NCBI GenBank assembly: GCA_903851045.1
Contig: CAINNF010000012.1
Coordinates: 1 to 37,188 of the forward strand
Direction of reading: 5' to 3'
From: Candidatus Adlerbacteria bacterium
Lineage (GTDB): Bacteria; Patescibacteriota; Minisyncoccia; Phycocordibacterales; SBAW01
Length of the DNA: 37,188 nucleotides
The notes beneath the pieces were generated by a model, which saw only the letters and a list, made by a program, of their open reading frames with translations, did no database searches and had not been told where the DNA came from. Both the position numbers and the translations under genes were made by a program. Each line of letters opens with the position of its first letter. The stretch's first letter is position 1. This document shows, one piece after another, positions 1-9,152 of the stretch.

Positions 1-219
1 GGTTGAAGTGATGCATAACCCGGTGTCGTCGTAGCATCCTTGGCTCGTGACACGCCACGGGTAGGTAGCGTCTTGCCAGAGGCCTTGGTGGTAGAGGCTC
101 CCTAGGTGGTAGGTGTCGAAGGTGTCGGTGAAGGGGGCGGCGGGGGCGGCGTGTACTTGAGCACTCGTACTAATAAAAAATAATAGAAGAACACTCACTA
201 TAAAAATATATTTCTTCAT
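1..219 (-). CDS. Secreted protein N-terminal fragment (open at left edge)
   Basis: ATG at 219 on minus, 73 codons without stop to the window edge; MKKYIFIVSVLLLFFISTSAQVHAAPAAPF... looks like a signal peptide. Not in the supplied ORF track because it is truncated. Confidence 0.7.
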   Translation of the reverse strand, partial: MKKYIFIVSVLLLFFISTSAQVHAAPAAPFTDTFDTYHLGSLYHQGLWQDATYPWRVTSQGCYDDTGLCITST

Positions 220-279
220 ACTCTCAGCGTAGCATGAGAACTCCGTTAGCGCGTGGGTCGCACGGTGCAAAAGAGGACA

Positions 280-813
280 TTACAGACACACGCTCCACAA
301 CCCCAATCGTTCAACCTGCGCTTGGAGTTGGGCTGCCTTGAACTCGGCTTGATATCTATACGCTTTTTTGTAGGTATACTCGCGTCCAAAGCCTTGGCGA
401 ATCATCAATTCGTCGAAGTCGGCACCGTCGGAGAGAAAAACATAGCCAAGCGTTCTGCCATATTTGTCGAACTGACCTTGGGTCGGGTCTGTCTCAAGAC
501 GCACGACCTGTCCATCCAACTTCGCGTGCGCTTCCTTCGAAGCCTCGGGACCATAACATTGGACCGGCTTCTTTGGATCGACCACCTCGGGAGTATCAAG
601 CCCAATAAGCCGAACAGTGACAGACTTCCCGCCCATATCGAGCACAACTGTATCGCCATCGACCACGCGCTCGACTCGATACCATGAAGGTGCGGGCGTC
701 TCGGCAACAGCAAGTGCGGCTGGAGACGACGGAGCGACATACCGTGCGCACAGGACCCCGATCACCAAAAGCAGGGCGGGTAACAGATGTCTAGTGATCG
801 TCCGGGTCGACAT
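280..813 (-). CDS. Thermonuclease-like (SNase/TNase fold) exported protein
   Basis: VERVVDGDTVVLDMGGKSVTVRLIGLDTPEV...YGRTLGYVFLSDGADFDELMIRQGFGREY is typical of staphylococcal nuclease-like proteins; N-terminal hydrophobic segment. Confidence 0.88.
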   Translation of the reverse strand: MSTRTITRHLLPALLLVIGVLCARYVAPSSPAALAVAETPAPSWYRVERVVDGDTVVLDMGGKSVTVRLIGLDTPEVVDPKKPVQCYGPEASKEAHAKLDGQVVRLETDPTQGQFDKYGRTLGYVFLSDGADFDELMIRQGFGREYTYKKAYRYQAEFKAAQLQAQVERLGLWSVCL

Positions 814-858
814 GCATCTACTATATAGCAAGGTTAGAAACCTTCCATTTTCTACGAT

Positions 859-1398
859 TTGCTATATACTTACGTCAATCAAGCTTTGGAGACTCGAGTA
901 AATCAGCACATTCGCGCCCAGGAGGTACGCGTCATAGGCCCGGACGGAGAGAACTTCGGGGTTTTGCCGCTTGGCGAGGCGCTCACTAAGGCCCGCGAAC
1001 TCGACCTGGACCTTATCGAAATATCCCCCCTAGCCGTCCCACCGGTTGCAAAAATCATGGAGTATGGTAAATTCCAATACGAGCAGGAGAAAAAGCGCCG
1101 GGAAATAAAGGCTAAATCACACATTACCGAGACGAAAAGCGTCCAGGTCAAGATAGGCACCGGTGAAAACGACATGAATTTGAAGGCAAAAAGGGCGGCC
1201 GAATGGCTTTCCGAGGGCCATCGCGTCAGAGTTGACCTGTTTTTGTGGGGGCGGTATAAGTATATGGAGTTCGAATTCCTCAAAGAACGTCTCGAGCGAT
1301 TCCTCAAGATGATCCCTGCGGAATTCAAGCTTGGAGAACCTATCGCCAAGAGTCCCAAAGGCCTCTCGACCATCGTAGAACGAGCAAGTAAAAAGTAA
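859..1398 (+). CDS. infC: Translation initiation factor IF-3 (true start probably downstream of 859)
   Basis: RVNQHIRAQEVRVIGPDGENFGVLPLGEALTKARELDLDLIEISPLAVPPVAKIMEYGKFQYEQEKK; followed by L35 and L20 in canonical order. Confidence 0.96.
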   Translation: MLYTYVNQALETRVNQHIRAQEVRVIGPDGENFGVLPLGEALTKARELDLDLIEISPLAVPPVAKIMEYGKFQYEQEKKRREIKAKSHITETKSVQVKIGTGENDMNLKAKRAAEWLSEGHRVRVDLFLWGRYKYMEFEFLKERLERFLKMIPAEFKLGEPIAKSPKGLSTIVERASKK

Positions 1399-1459
1399 CA
1401 TAAACGATACTTGGCCGCGTCCAAAGGACGGTTGCGCGGATCGATTTCGTTAAAATCAT

Positions 1460-1660
1460 ATGAAAACAAACAAATCATTCACCAAACGCCTCAAATTGAC
1501 CCGCACAGGGAAAATCGTCGCGCGCAAGCCAGGTAAGAACCATTTTAACGCTAAAGAAAGCCGCTCGACACAGATGGCGGGTAACCGTACCCAGATCATC
1601 TCCGTCTCGGCAAAGGAGTCGCAGCGTTTTATAAAGACCGCATCTAAATCAGCTAACTAA
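1460..1660 (+). CDS. rpmI: Ribosomal protein L35
   Basis: MKTNKSFTKRLKLTRTGKIVARKPGKNHFNAKES; position between infC and rplT. Confidence 0.93.
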   Translation: MKTNKSFTKRLKLTRTGKIVARKPGKNHFNAKESRSTQMAGNRTQIISVSAKESQRFIKTASKSAN

Positions 1661-1665
1661 CCACT

Positions 1666-2037
1666 ATGGCACGAGTTAAAGGAGGAGTCACATCACTCAA
1701 GCGTCGCAAGAACATCTTGGCCATGACCAAGGGTTATCGCTTTGGCCGTTCGACCAAGAAGCGCCAGGCGCGCGAGGCTATCTTCCATGCTGGTAAGTAC
1801 GCATTCGCCCACCGCCGCGACAAGAAGAACGACTTTCGCAAGCTGTGGAACGTCCGCATCAACGCCGGACTAGACACCGCAGGCACCATCTCGACCGCGA
1901 CCCAGAAGCCTCTCTCCTACTCGCGCCTCATCGGCAACCTCAAGAAGGCGAATATCGCGGTCAATCGCAAGATGCTCGCCCTCCTCGCCGAGAAGAAGCC
2001 TGAGACCTTCGCCCGCGTCATCGCCAAGGCGAACTAA
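1666..2037 (+). CDS. rplT: Ribosomal protein L20
   Basis: MARVKGGVTSLKRRKNILAMTKGYRFGRSTKKRQAREAIFHAGKYAFAHRRDKKNDFRKLW. Confidence 0.97.
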   Translation: MARVKGGVTSLKRRKNILAMTKGYRFGRSTKKRQAREAIFHAGKYAFAHRRDKKNDFRKLWNVRINAGLDTAGTISTATQKPLSYSRLIGNLKKANIAVNRKMLALLAEKKPETFARVIAKAN

Positions 2038-2053
2038 CACAAAATTTCGAACA

Positions 2054-2081
2054 AAAAAGCCGGACTCGCTCCGGTTTTTTG
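2054..2081 (+). terminator. Rho-independent terminator after rplT
   Basis: AAAAAAGCCGGACTCGCTCCGGTTTTTTG hairpin with T-tract. Confidence 0.85.
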
Positions 2082-2092
2082 ATGTACCAAAA

Positions 2093-2830
2093 TCAGTTAC
2101 CCAGTTCTTTGAACGATTGGAGAACGGCGTCTGTTTCGAGCGGGGTAGCACCTGAAATCAACACCTCATACTGTTCATCTTTTGGGGAAAATAGTTCCAC
2201 TAACGTCGAGGTGGCGCTCGGTACGAATTCGAAGCCACGAAACCCGTTTTGAGTCGTGAAGCTATATATTGGAGTGCTTATAAACTGCATCTTTGATTTA
2301 AGCGTGAGGAGTATGGATTTTGACAGACTATCCGCATTCGATGAAAAAAAATGTATATCTGCCGGGGTTAGATTAATCATTTCTGTATACAAATCATAGT
2401 TCGTAACCGAAGACGGGCCAAAAAACGTGCGGACCTCGGACGAACCGTCTACCAAAGTGTCCCGGAACGTCGGTGTATCTTGCATCACCATAATACCCTT
2501 GAAATGGCCAGTTACGCCCGTCCGAAACCGCACGGTCAAAACGGATGCGTTACTATGCACCTGCATCTCGTCTGTCCATGGAGTACTAAAAGTGACACCA
2601 TCCACTCGATATAGTTTCCCGAAGGCAGACACTGAGCGCACTAACTCTTTATGTACTGGCACAGTGTTGAGATGTACATCTCGCAGCTCATGAAGCGTGT
2701 ATATGAGTAGCACCTTTGGCACCCACAACCTATATGTAACGATCAACCCAAGACCAAGCACAATGCACAACAATAACACCCTTCGTGCTACTCGAACCCA
2801 TCGTGAATGTTTTTGATCTGCTCGTCCCAT
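2093..2830 (-). CDS. Hypothetical protein with single N-terminal TM helix
   Basis: Long ORF, RRVLLLCIVLGLGLIVTYRLWV membrane anchor; -10-like TATATT 9 nt upstream of ATG. Confidence 0.75.
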   Translation of the reverse strand: MGRADQKHSRWVRVARRVLLLCIVLGLGLIVTYRLWVPKVLLIYTLHELRDVHLNTVPVHKELVRSVSAFGKLYRVDGVTFSTPWTDEMQVHSNASVLTVRFRTGVTGHFKGIMVMQDTPTFRDTLVDGSSEVRTFFGPSSVTNYDLYTEMINLTPADIHFFSSNADSLSKSILLTLKSKMQFISTPIYSFTTQNGFRGFEFVPSATSTLVELFSPKDEQYEVLISGATPLETDAVLQSFKELGN

Positions 2831-2848
2831 GCTGTACGTAATATAGGA

Positions 2849-3454
2849 TTAGCCAAGCACGGGGTCAAAGTGGAACGAGGCGCGGTTGATCTGGTCTTGA
2901 TGGACCATGCGAATAATCTGTTCGACCAAGGCTTTCGGGTTCGAGTCAAAAACGATGCGATCATTGGGGCGGTGGCCGTTCTTCAGGATGTCGCGGATCA
3001 CTTCGTCCGTCTGCCAGTCGCCTTCATAGATGCCGACCGGCTTCTTGTCTTCGAACGCTATCGTGAACTCGTGGATGGTCCCGATACGTCCACACCCAAA
3101 GAGCATCGCGTCGGACGAACGAGTGAATATGAGGTCACGACCCGGGAAACCAAAGCCGGTGTAGATGATGAGGTCGTGATACTCCAGCGGGAGATTGTAC
3201 GCTTCGACGTGTTCTTTCTCATTCGCCGCTGGTGAGAGTCCGACCACCGTCCCCTTCTCCTGCTTCGCTCCCATCGCGACCCACAACGGGAAGCCCGTCG
3301 TCGCCCCCGTTATAAGCATCGCACCCTGCCGCGCGACTTCGCGACCAAGCTCCAGCGCCTTGTCGTACGCATCCACACCACAGTGACCTGTTTCAGCGGC
3401 ACCCGAGATACCGATCTTCACTTGGAGATGTTCGTGCTGCAAGACCATTGTCAC
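2849..3454 (-). CDS. Rossmann-fold nucleotide-binding protein (LOG/SLOG-like)
   Basis: KIGISGAAETGH...GREVARQGAMLITGATTGFPLWVAMGAKQEKGTVVGLSPA...LIIYTGFGFPGRDLIFTRSSDAMLFGCGRIGTIHEFTIAFEDKKPVG. Confidence 0.8.
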   Translation of the reverse strand: MTMVLQHEHLQVKIGISGAAETGHCGVDAYDKALELGREVARQGAMLITGATTGFPLWVAMGAKQEKGTVVGLSPAANEKEHVEAYNLPLEYHDLIIYTGFGFPGRDLIFTRSSDAMLFGCGRIGTIHEFTIAFEDKKPVGIYEGDWQTDEVIRDILKNGHRPNDRIVFDSNPKALVEQIIRMVHQDQINRASFHFDPVLG

Positions 3455-3470
3455 TATTCTAGCATTAGAA

Positions 3471-4832
3471 TCACAATTCTATCGTCGCCACTGCCCCCAC
3501 CTCGGGAGAGATCGCTTTGGTGCCAAGATAATCGCGGATGCGTTGCACCAAGAACCCTGCGGAGGCTGGCTCGCCCATGACGACGAACACCTCCTCGAGC
3601 GTGTCGTCCATCTTGTTGACGAACTCTAAGAGCTGTTCGCCGTCCATGTGGGCAGAGTAGCCATACATCGTGGCCACCTTCGCGCGCACCTGCACCGTCT
3701 CGGCATGGATAGTGACCTTTTTCATACCCTCTGCGAGCTTGCGACCGAGCGACCCGGCGGCTTGGTAGCCGACGATAAGAAGCGTCGACTGCTCGTCGGA
3801 CAAAATAACTTGCTCGTGTCCGATCACGCGCCCGCCGTTACTCATACCCGATCCGGCAAGAATGATGCGTGGTTCGCCCTTTTTGTAGATGTTCTTCGAT
3901 TCCTCGACATCACGCACGAAGTGAAGCTCGGGGAAATCGAAGACATGTTCGCCACCCTCGATACGCTTTTCGATGTCTTCGTTAAAGTATGTCGGATACC
4001 GCATGTACGCCTCGGTGATCTTGTCCGCAAGCGGCGAGTCGAGGTACACTGGCACCGACGGAACCTTCTTCTCGAGCATGAGAGTACGGATCTCGAAGAG
4101 GAGGTCTTGGGTACGTTCGGTCGAGAACGCAGGGATAAGCAGTGTCCCCTTTCGAGCGATCGTATCCTCGATGATATCTTCGAGCCGCTCGCGACGATTC
4201 GTATCATCCTCGCGTTTTTTGTCGCCATATACACTTTCCATCACTAAGTACTGCACACCCTGCGGTTCTTCTGCCAGAGGCAGGAGCGGCGAATTGCCAC
4301 CACCCAGATCTCCGGTAAAAACTATGGAGCGTCCATCACGCGAAAATTTAGCCATCGCGGAGCCTAATATGTGGCCGGAATTATAGAATTGGAAGGTAAT
4401 CCCATCACCCAGGTCATGCTCCTCATGGTACGGGATCCCTTCCCACTGACTCAGCGCCTTCTCTATGTCCTTCTCGTCATACAGTGGCTCCTTGCCGTGT
4501 TTCTGTGCTTCGTGGCGATTGAGTTCTAGGGCATCATAGAGCATCGGCTCTGCAAGCGCTTTAGTTGCTTCGGTCGAAATAATTTTGCCTGTGTAGCCAT
4601 CTCGCACGAGCTTGGGGATACGACCAATATGGTCGATATGAGCGTGAGTGTTGATAAGCACCGACACTTCCTTTGGGTCGAACTTGAACGGCTCCCAATT
4701 GCTCTCATCGAGCGCATGTTCGCCCTGGAAGAGACCGCAATCGACAAGGATCTTGCGCCCACCCGTGTCGAGCATGAAGTTCGAACCCGTGACCGACCCC
4801 GCACCACCATAAAAGTACATTTTTGATTGCAT
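3471..4832 (-). CDS. MBL-fold / beta-CASP RNA-metabolising hydrolase
   Basis: INTHAHIDHIGRIPKLVRDGYTGKI (HxHxDH), GSAMAKFSRDGRSIVFTGDLG, C-terminal GYSAHMDGEQLLEFV typical of the beta-CASP RNase family. Confidence 0.92.
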   Translation of the reverse strand: MQSKMYFYGGAGSVTGSNFMLDTGGRKILVDCGLFQGEHALDESNWEPFKFDPKEVSVLINTHAHIDHIGRIPKLVRDGYTGKIISTEATKALAEPMLYDALELNRHEAQKHGKEPLYDEKDIEKALSQWEGIPYHEEHDLGDGITFQFYNSGHILGSAMAKFSRDGRSIVFTGDLGGGNSPLLPLAEEPQGVQYLVMESVYGDKKREDDTNRRERLEDIIEDTIARKGTLLIPAFSTERTQDLLFEIRTLMLEKKVPSVPVYLDSPLADKITEAYMRYPTYFNEDIEKRIEGGEHVFDFPELHFVRDVEESKNIYKKGEPRIILAGSGMSNGGRVIGHEQVILSDEQSTLLIVGYQAAGSLGRKLAEGMKKVTIHAETVQVRAKVATMYGYSAHMDGEQLLEFVNKMDDTLEEVFVVMGEPASAGFLVQRIRDYLGTKAISPEVGAVATIEL

Positions 4833-4857
4833 ACCCTAGTATACTATCTTGACGGCT

Positions 4858-4880
4858 CCTTGTGGTGAGCGCAGTCGAAC
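4858..4880. repeat. REP-like repeat copy 1 (CTTGTGGTGAGCGCAGTCGAAC)
   Basis: Near-identical to copies at 15182, 15616 and 23451. Confidence 0.75.
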
Positions 4881-4885
4881 CAGGG

Positions 4886-5041
4886 ACGACTAAAAAATCC
4901 CCTATTCAGGGGATTTTTTAGTCGGACTGCGAAAGCAAGCGTCTTGCGTAATTTCAAGTGGGTGTTCTGTGGACCACACCACGGTGCTGCCCAACGCCGA
5001 ACTCCCTGCAAAACACTTAAGGACATTTGCCCTCGTAGTCC
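4886..5041 (-). ncRNA. Candidate rod-like small RNA with 6S RNA-like architecture, ending in an intrinsic terminator
   Basis: Minus-strand -10 TACAAT at 5048-5053 puts the start near 5041. The 5' GGACUacGAGGGC pairs with 3' GCUUUCgcAGUCC, and AAGUGUUUUGC pairs with GCAAGACGCUU (with G-U wobbles), leaving asymmetric bulges. Followed by a perfect terminator hairpin ACTAAAAAATCCCC-TGAATA-GGGGATTTTTTAGT. Confidence 0.5.
4889..4925 (-). terminator. Long perfect-stem intrinsic terminator (bidirectional)
   Basis: CGACTAAAAAATCCCC TATTCA GGGGATTTTTTAGTCG. Confidence 0.9.
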
Positions 5042-5077
5042 TTTCCCATTGTACCAAACAGGGGGAAAAAGCAATAT

Positions 5078-6367
5078 CTATTGAACAAAGAAGCTACCAA
5101 TCGGCGATACCGAGCTTTTTGCCAACACGAGAGGCTTACCATCATATGCAAGACCCCATTCGTTGTTTGTCCAAGCGGGAGGATCAACTATCCCACCATT
5201 CATTATCTGAATATTCGGTTTCTTCCATTGTGTATGTACCTCATCTACCGAAACAACCCGTGTTGGTTGTGCGTTTGCTACGATTGGCAGTGTCCAGTAT
5301 TGTTCTATCATCTGCTGTTTCGTGTCCGTTTTACAAGCCGATACTGAATGTGTACCAAAGAGTATGTGCGTCTCGTCAGGAGAATATTCGATATGGTCCA
5401 CGATCTCATTGGCAGGAACGTACGACACTACTGTCGTGCTGGCTATGGGGTCGACCATACTGATTCCAGTCGCTGCGTCCGAAGCACCCATCTCGCCTTG
5501 TTGGCACGGATCAGCAGCAATAGCTCTAGCCATAACAAAATACTTGCCTGATGAGCTTGGATGATCGAGAACAGGAGAACTCCCCAACTGATGAAGCTGG
5601 TTATCGACAGGACTGAAATACGTGTAAATGGTTGGACCAGAACCTTTGGGTACACGGTAACTGAGAATAATATTCCCATCCGATCTCCACGCAACCGCCT
5701 CGGCAAATTCTTGTGTCGTAGAAGATGTATACAAAGCGGTACGCTCTCCCGACCTCACATCTACACTATACAGAGCACTACCATTCTCGGGCGGAGTATA
5801 TTCGCTCCCGTCCGACACAGCGACATGAGTGCTATCGGGAGAAAAAGCGACACCATTCCCAACGACGCTCTTGGGAAGAAAGATCGTCTTGAGACTACCA
5901 GTGACAAGATCCAGGACATCGAGTTTACTTTCAAGACCGATAGCAAGATAGTGGTGGTCAGGACTAAGCTGCATCGTGGATGGGTAGGCAAACTCACCTA
6001 CTGCACCAACGGTTGCTAGCACTTCGGACTTATGGTTACCGACCTTTCGCCAGATTGCATAAGTCGTCCATTCGCGCTCTGATGTTGTGGTACCAGAATC
6101 CGCAACAGCGAAAAGAGTGACGAGATTCGAAGGGGTGCTCGTGGCGACATCGATAATACTGATCGTTGGTGTTGGTTGACTCGTCTGCGACTGTTTCTGC
6201 TCGACCATTACCGACATGATCGGAATCTGCGTTTGGAAGTACTTCATGTACGCATATACACCAACAAGCAGCAGGAGCGTGGGGACACCAATAATCAACA
6301 CATACGAACGCTGCTGGGGCACTGGCACTTGTTGTTCTTGTGGCGGCATACACGAAAAGGATAACAT
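5078..6367 (-). CDS. Membrane-anchored beta-propeller (WD40/PD40-like) protein
   Basis: N-terminal TM (SYVLIIGVPTLLLLVGVYAYMKYF) and repeated propeller-like blocks (LSPDHHYLAIGLE, FSPDSTHVAVSDGSE, YSPDETHILFGTHS). Confidence 0.75.
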   Translation of the reverse strand: MLSFSCMPPQEQQVPVPQQRSYVLIIGVPTLLLLVGVYAYMKYFQTQIPIMSVMVEQKQSQTSQPTPTISIIDVATSTPSNLVTLFAVADSGTTTSEREWTTYAIWRKVGNHKSEVLATVGAVGEFAYPSTMQLSPDHHYLAIGLESKLDVLDLVTGSLKTIFLPKSVVGNGVAFSPDSTHVAVSDGSEYTPPENGSALYSVDVRSGERTALYTSSTTQEFAEAVAWRSDGNIILSYRVPKGSGPTIYTYFSPVDNQLHQLGSSPVLDHPSSSGKYFVMARAIAADPCQQGEMGASDAATGISMVDPIASTTVVSYVPANEIVDHIEYSPDETHILFGTHSVSACKTDTKQQMIEQYWTLPIVANAQPTRVVSVDEVHTQWKKPNIQIMNGGIVDPPAWTNNEWGLAYDGKPLVLAKSSVSPIGSFFVQ

Positions 6368-6447
6368 ACAATCCTCTCTTGCTTTCGGCCTGAGAACCTC
6401 AAAATCCTTACAAATCTTACTTATGAGCTACGATGTTTTCGAGGATA

Positions 6448-7041
6448 TTACTCGTCGATCCCAAAACGCTTGTACTGATAGATGGTCTTTGTGCCGAACC
6501 AGTGTTCGATCTCGTGCATAGCTTCTTCGGGAGTCTCGGAGGCGTGGATGAGGTTCTGGACCGGACGACGCTCGACGTTCGCCATGAGCGGCGAGTCGAC
6601 GGAGAAGTCCCCTCGGATAGTACCCATGTCCGCCATGTACGGCATCGTTGGGCCGACGATCTTGCGCACCATGTCGACCGAGTGTACTCCCTGTACCACC
6701 ATACGCACCATTGGTGCCGATATCATGAACTCAACGAGCCAGCCACGCACCTGCTTGCCTACCTCCAGCAGGTCGGAGCTACCGAAATCCTTCTCAAGAT
6801 CAACGACCGTACGACCGTACTTCTCGTACGTACCGAGGGTCTTCTCGCCGAGACGTCGGATCCACTTTTCGTCCTTCGGGTAATGATTGTCTATCTGGTC
6901 GCGCGTCGCCTGGAACATCTCCAACGCCACGATCTTGAGGTCACGCTGCTCGAACCGCTTGATGATCTCCCCCACGAGCCCCTTGCGTACGCCGTCTGGT
7001 TTGACCATAACGAACGTTTTTTCTTCTTTTGGATGTATCAT
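6448..7041 (-). CDS. ndk: Nucleoside diphosphate kinase (with C-terminal extension)
   Basis: EKTFVMVKPDGVRKGLVGEIIKRFEQRDLKIVALEM...HYPKDEKW...VRMVVQGVHSVDMVRKIVGPT...GTIRGDFSVDSP...NLIHASETPEEAMHEIEHWF. Confidence 0.95.
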   Translation of the reverse strand: MIHPKEEKTFVMVKPDGVRKGLVGEIIKRFEQRDLKIVALEMFQATRDQIDNHYPKDEKWIRRLGEKTLGTYEKYGRTVVDLEKDFGSSDLLEVGKQVRGWLVEFMISAPMVRMVVQGVHSVDMVRKIVGPTMPYMADMGTIRGDFSVDSPLMANVERRPVQNLIHASETPEEAMHEIEHWFGTKTIYQYKRFGIDE

Positions 7042-7117
7042 GTGAGCACTGTACAACAAAACTGACGTTTATACAAAAAGAGTCCCTCCCGCTTGGGGGA
7101 GGGACGAAATAAACGAA

Positions 7118-7372
7118 TCACAGAGACGCCTCGGCACCCTCGGCACACCAGAGCGCATGCTCCTCATCGCCAGTCTTGGGTGGCCTCAACTGGTGAGCCT
7201 CCGCCTTCAACATACAGGCGCACGAGCAGTACTTCAGCTCACGACGCCGTTTGAAGCAGAAAATCGTGTGTGGGTGGTCCGGCAGACCACGTTCGCACCC
7301 CTCACGAGCACACATACCTGCGGCAGCCGCCTGGCCAACAGTCGCATAGTAGTAGCCAGCAGAAACAGCCAT
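7118..7372 (-). CDS. Small Cys-rich hypothetical protein
   Basis: Start preceded by GGTAGGAGAGGG Shine-Dalgarno; CAREGC...CFKRRRELKYCSCAC...C suggests metal binding. Confidence 0.6.
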   Translation of the reverse strand: MAVSAGYYYATVGQAAAAGMCAREGCERGLPDHPHTIFCFKRRRELKYCSCACMLKAEAHQLRPPKTGDEEHALWCAEGAEASL

Positions 7373-7663
7373 TTCGCCCTCTCCTACCTACACTGTGGTT
7401 TGAGGACGTTTCTCCCTAAGTTGATTTTGACACAATTTGTAACAATAATCAAGTCACCCACAGTATGCCACCGTCGAACGACTTCTCACTCGTACACCTC
7501 CTCGGTCACTTTCCCCCAGCTTCGCCATTCTCTGACGATGCGGCGACAAAATTCCCTGTAACGATGTCGTATGGCTCGATGTCGACTATGAGACACGACC
7601 TCCTCCGTTGGTGAGTTGTTCTAGAAAAAAGAACGCGGTAGCCAACTACTATTCATACATAAA

Positions 7664-7700
7664 AACATCCAAGCGTCAAAAGCAACACATGCTTGGATGC
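7664..7700 (-). terminator. Terminator downstream of map
   Basis: CATCCAAGC ... GCTTGGATG stem with TTTTT on minus strand. Confidence 0.7.
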
Positions 7701-8465
7701 CTAAAATGGTGTCAGGATCTCCACCCCACTCTTGGTCACGACGAGCGTTTGTTCGAAATGTGCGGCGCGCGAGCCGTCGCGGGTGATGTAGGTCCACTGA
7801 TCTTCGGCGACGCTCACGGTCTTCTTGCCTTCGGTGAAGATAGGTTCGAGCGCGAGCACCATGCCGTCGGGGATCCTTTCACCTTCGCCGGGGCGTCCAA
7901 AGTTGGCTATAAAAGGTTTTTCATGTACATGCTTCCCCACCGCGTGACCTCCCAGTTCTTCGACGACCGACAACCCTTTGCGCTTCGCGACCTTCTCTAT
8001 CGCCGCTCCTATGTCGCCAACGTATCCACCGACTTTCGTCGCTGCTATGCCTGCCGAGAGCGCCTCACGCGTCGCATCCATCAGCTTCTGCCCCTTCGCG
8101 TCTCCCGCACCAACGAACACTGTCACGGCTGAGTCGACGAAATAGCCGTTGTACGAGAGTCCAAGGTCGAGCGACACCATGTCGCCATCCTGCAAGACAT
8201 GTTCTTCCGACGGGATGCCGTGCACCACCTCGTCATTGACCGAGATACACAACGCTGCCGGGTAGGGATACGCTGCACCTGACGGCTTATAGTTAAGAAA
8301 GCTTGGAATGGCTCCCTCGGCACGGATCATGTCCTCCGCCAAGAGGTCGAGAGCCGCGGTCGTGACACCCGCGTGCACCGCTTTCGCGCACACCTTCAAG
8401 ACGTCGCTGAGGATCTTCCCCGCATGGCGCAACTGCTCGAGGTCGTTGTTGTCTTTGAGTATCAC
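7701..8465 (-). CDS. map: Methionine aminopeptidase
   Basis: LRHAGKILSDVLKVCAKAV...ALCISVNDEVVHGIPSEEHVLQDGDMVSLDLGLSYNGYFVDSAVTV...GGHAVGKHVHEKPFIANFG...LALEPIFTEG. Confidence 0.97.
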   Translation of the reverse strand: MILKDNNDLEQLRHAGKILSDVLKVCAKAVHAGVTTAALDLLAEDMIRAEGAIPSFLNYKPSGAAYPYPAALCISVNDEVVHGIPSEEHVLQDGDMVSLDLGLSYNGYFVDSAVTVFVGAGDAKGQKLMDATREALSAGIAATKVGGYVGDIGAAIEKVAKRKGLSVVEELGGHAVGKHVHEKPFIANFGRPGEGERIPDGMVLALEPIFTEGKKTVSVAEDQWTYITRDGSRAAHFEQTLVVTKSGVEILTPF

Positions 8466-9061
8466 GAAAGTTTGAGTGCCGACATGATGTCCGCATGTAC
8501 CGCTTCAATGGATTGCTCGCCGTTGATCGTGATGAACGTGTATGCGGGATTCGATTTGAACCATTCGTTCACCTTCTCGGCCTCGTCGTGCGACCAACGC
8601 AGGCGCTCCTCGATACCTTCGGCCGTATCGTCCTCACGGCCACGCCCTGCGAGCCGCCGCTTCGCTTCGGCGTCCGAAAGGGTGATATGGAGCACGGTGA
8701 TATTCTCGCGCTCGTAGAATTTCATCGCAGAGTCAAGGTCCGGCAACTGGTCGGTCGTACGCGGGAAGCCATCGAGGATGATATGCTCTTCGCCATGCAT
8801 ACCGCCGATGAGTCTTGAGGCGAAGAGCTGGGTCGAGATGAAGGTTGGGATAAGTTTGCCGGCAGAAATGAGCGGGCGGATCTTCTCCTGGGTGTAGCCC
8901 TCGCCGACCGCAAAAGAGCGCAGGTTAGTGCCTGCGGTGAAGTACAGCACCGAACCTGGGTCCTTGTCGTTGAGATAATCCTTTAATATTTTGACCTGGG
9001 TACCCTTGCCGCTCCCCTGCGGCCCTAGAAACATGACGGTAAGTTGATTCACAATTCGCAT
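8462..9061 (-). CDS. adk: Adenylate kinase-family nucleoside monophosphate kinase
   Basis: MFLGPQGSGKGTQVKIL P-loop; HIILDGFPRTTDQ; LAGRGREDDT; overlaps map by 4 nt. Confidence 0.9.
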   Translation of the reverse strand: MRIVNQLTVMFLGPQGSGKGTQVKILKDYLNDKDPGSVLYFTAGTNLRSFAVGEGYTQEKIRPLISAGKLIPTFISTQLFASRLIGGMHGEEHIILDGFPRTTDQLPDLDSAMKFYERENITVLHITLSDAEAKRRLAGRGREDDTAEGIEERLRWSHDEAEKVNEWFKSNPAYTFITINGEQSIEAVHADIMSALKLS

Positions 9062-9152
9062 TGTAATAGAAAGTCACGAAAAAGGCTATTACTTCGCGTC
9101 AAGCGCAAAAACGGCTCCACATAAACGCAAAAAGGTGATACAGTCACTTTAC

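Noticed and set aside
4969-5463. 164-aa plus-strand ORF over the ncRNA candidate
   Set aside because: Antisense to the propeller gene and to the structured RNA; composition not protein-like.
7450-7600. Possible 36-aa Arg-rich minus-strand small ORF upstream of the Cys-rich ORF
   Set aside because: SD-to-start spacing is too short and there is no independent support.
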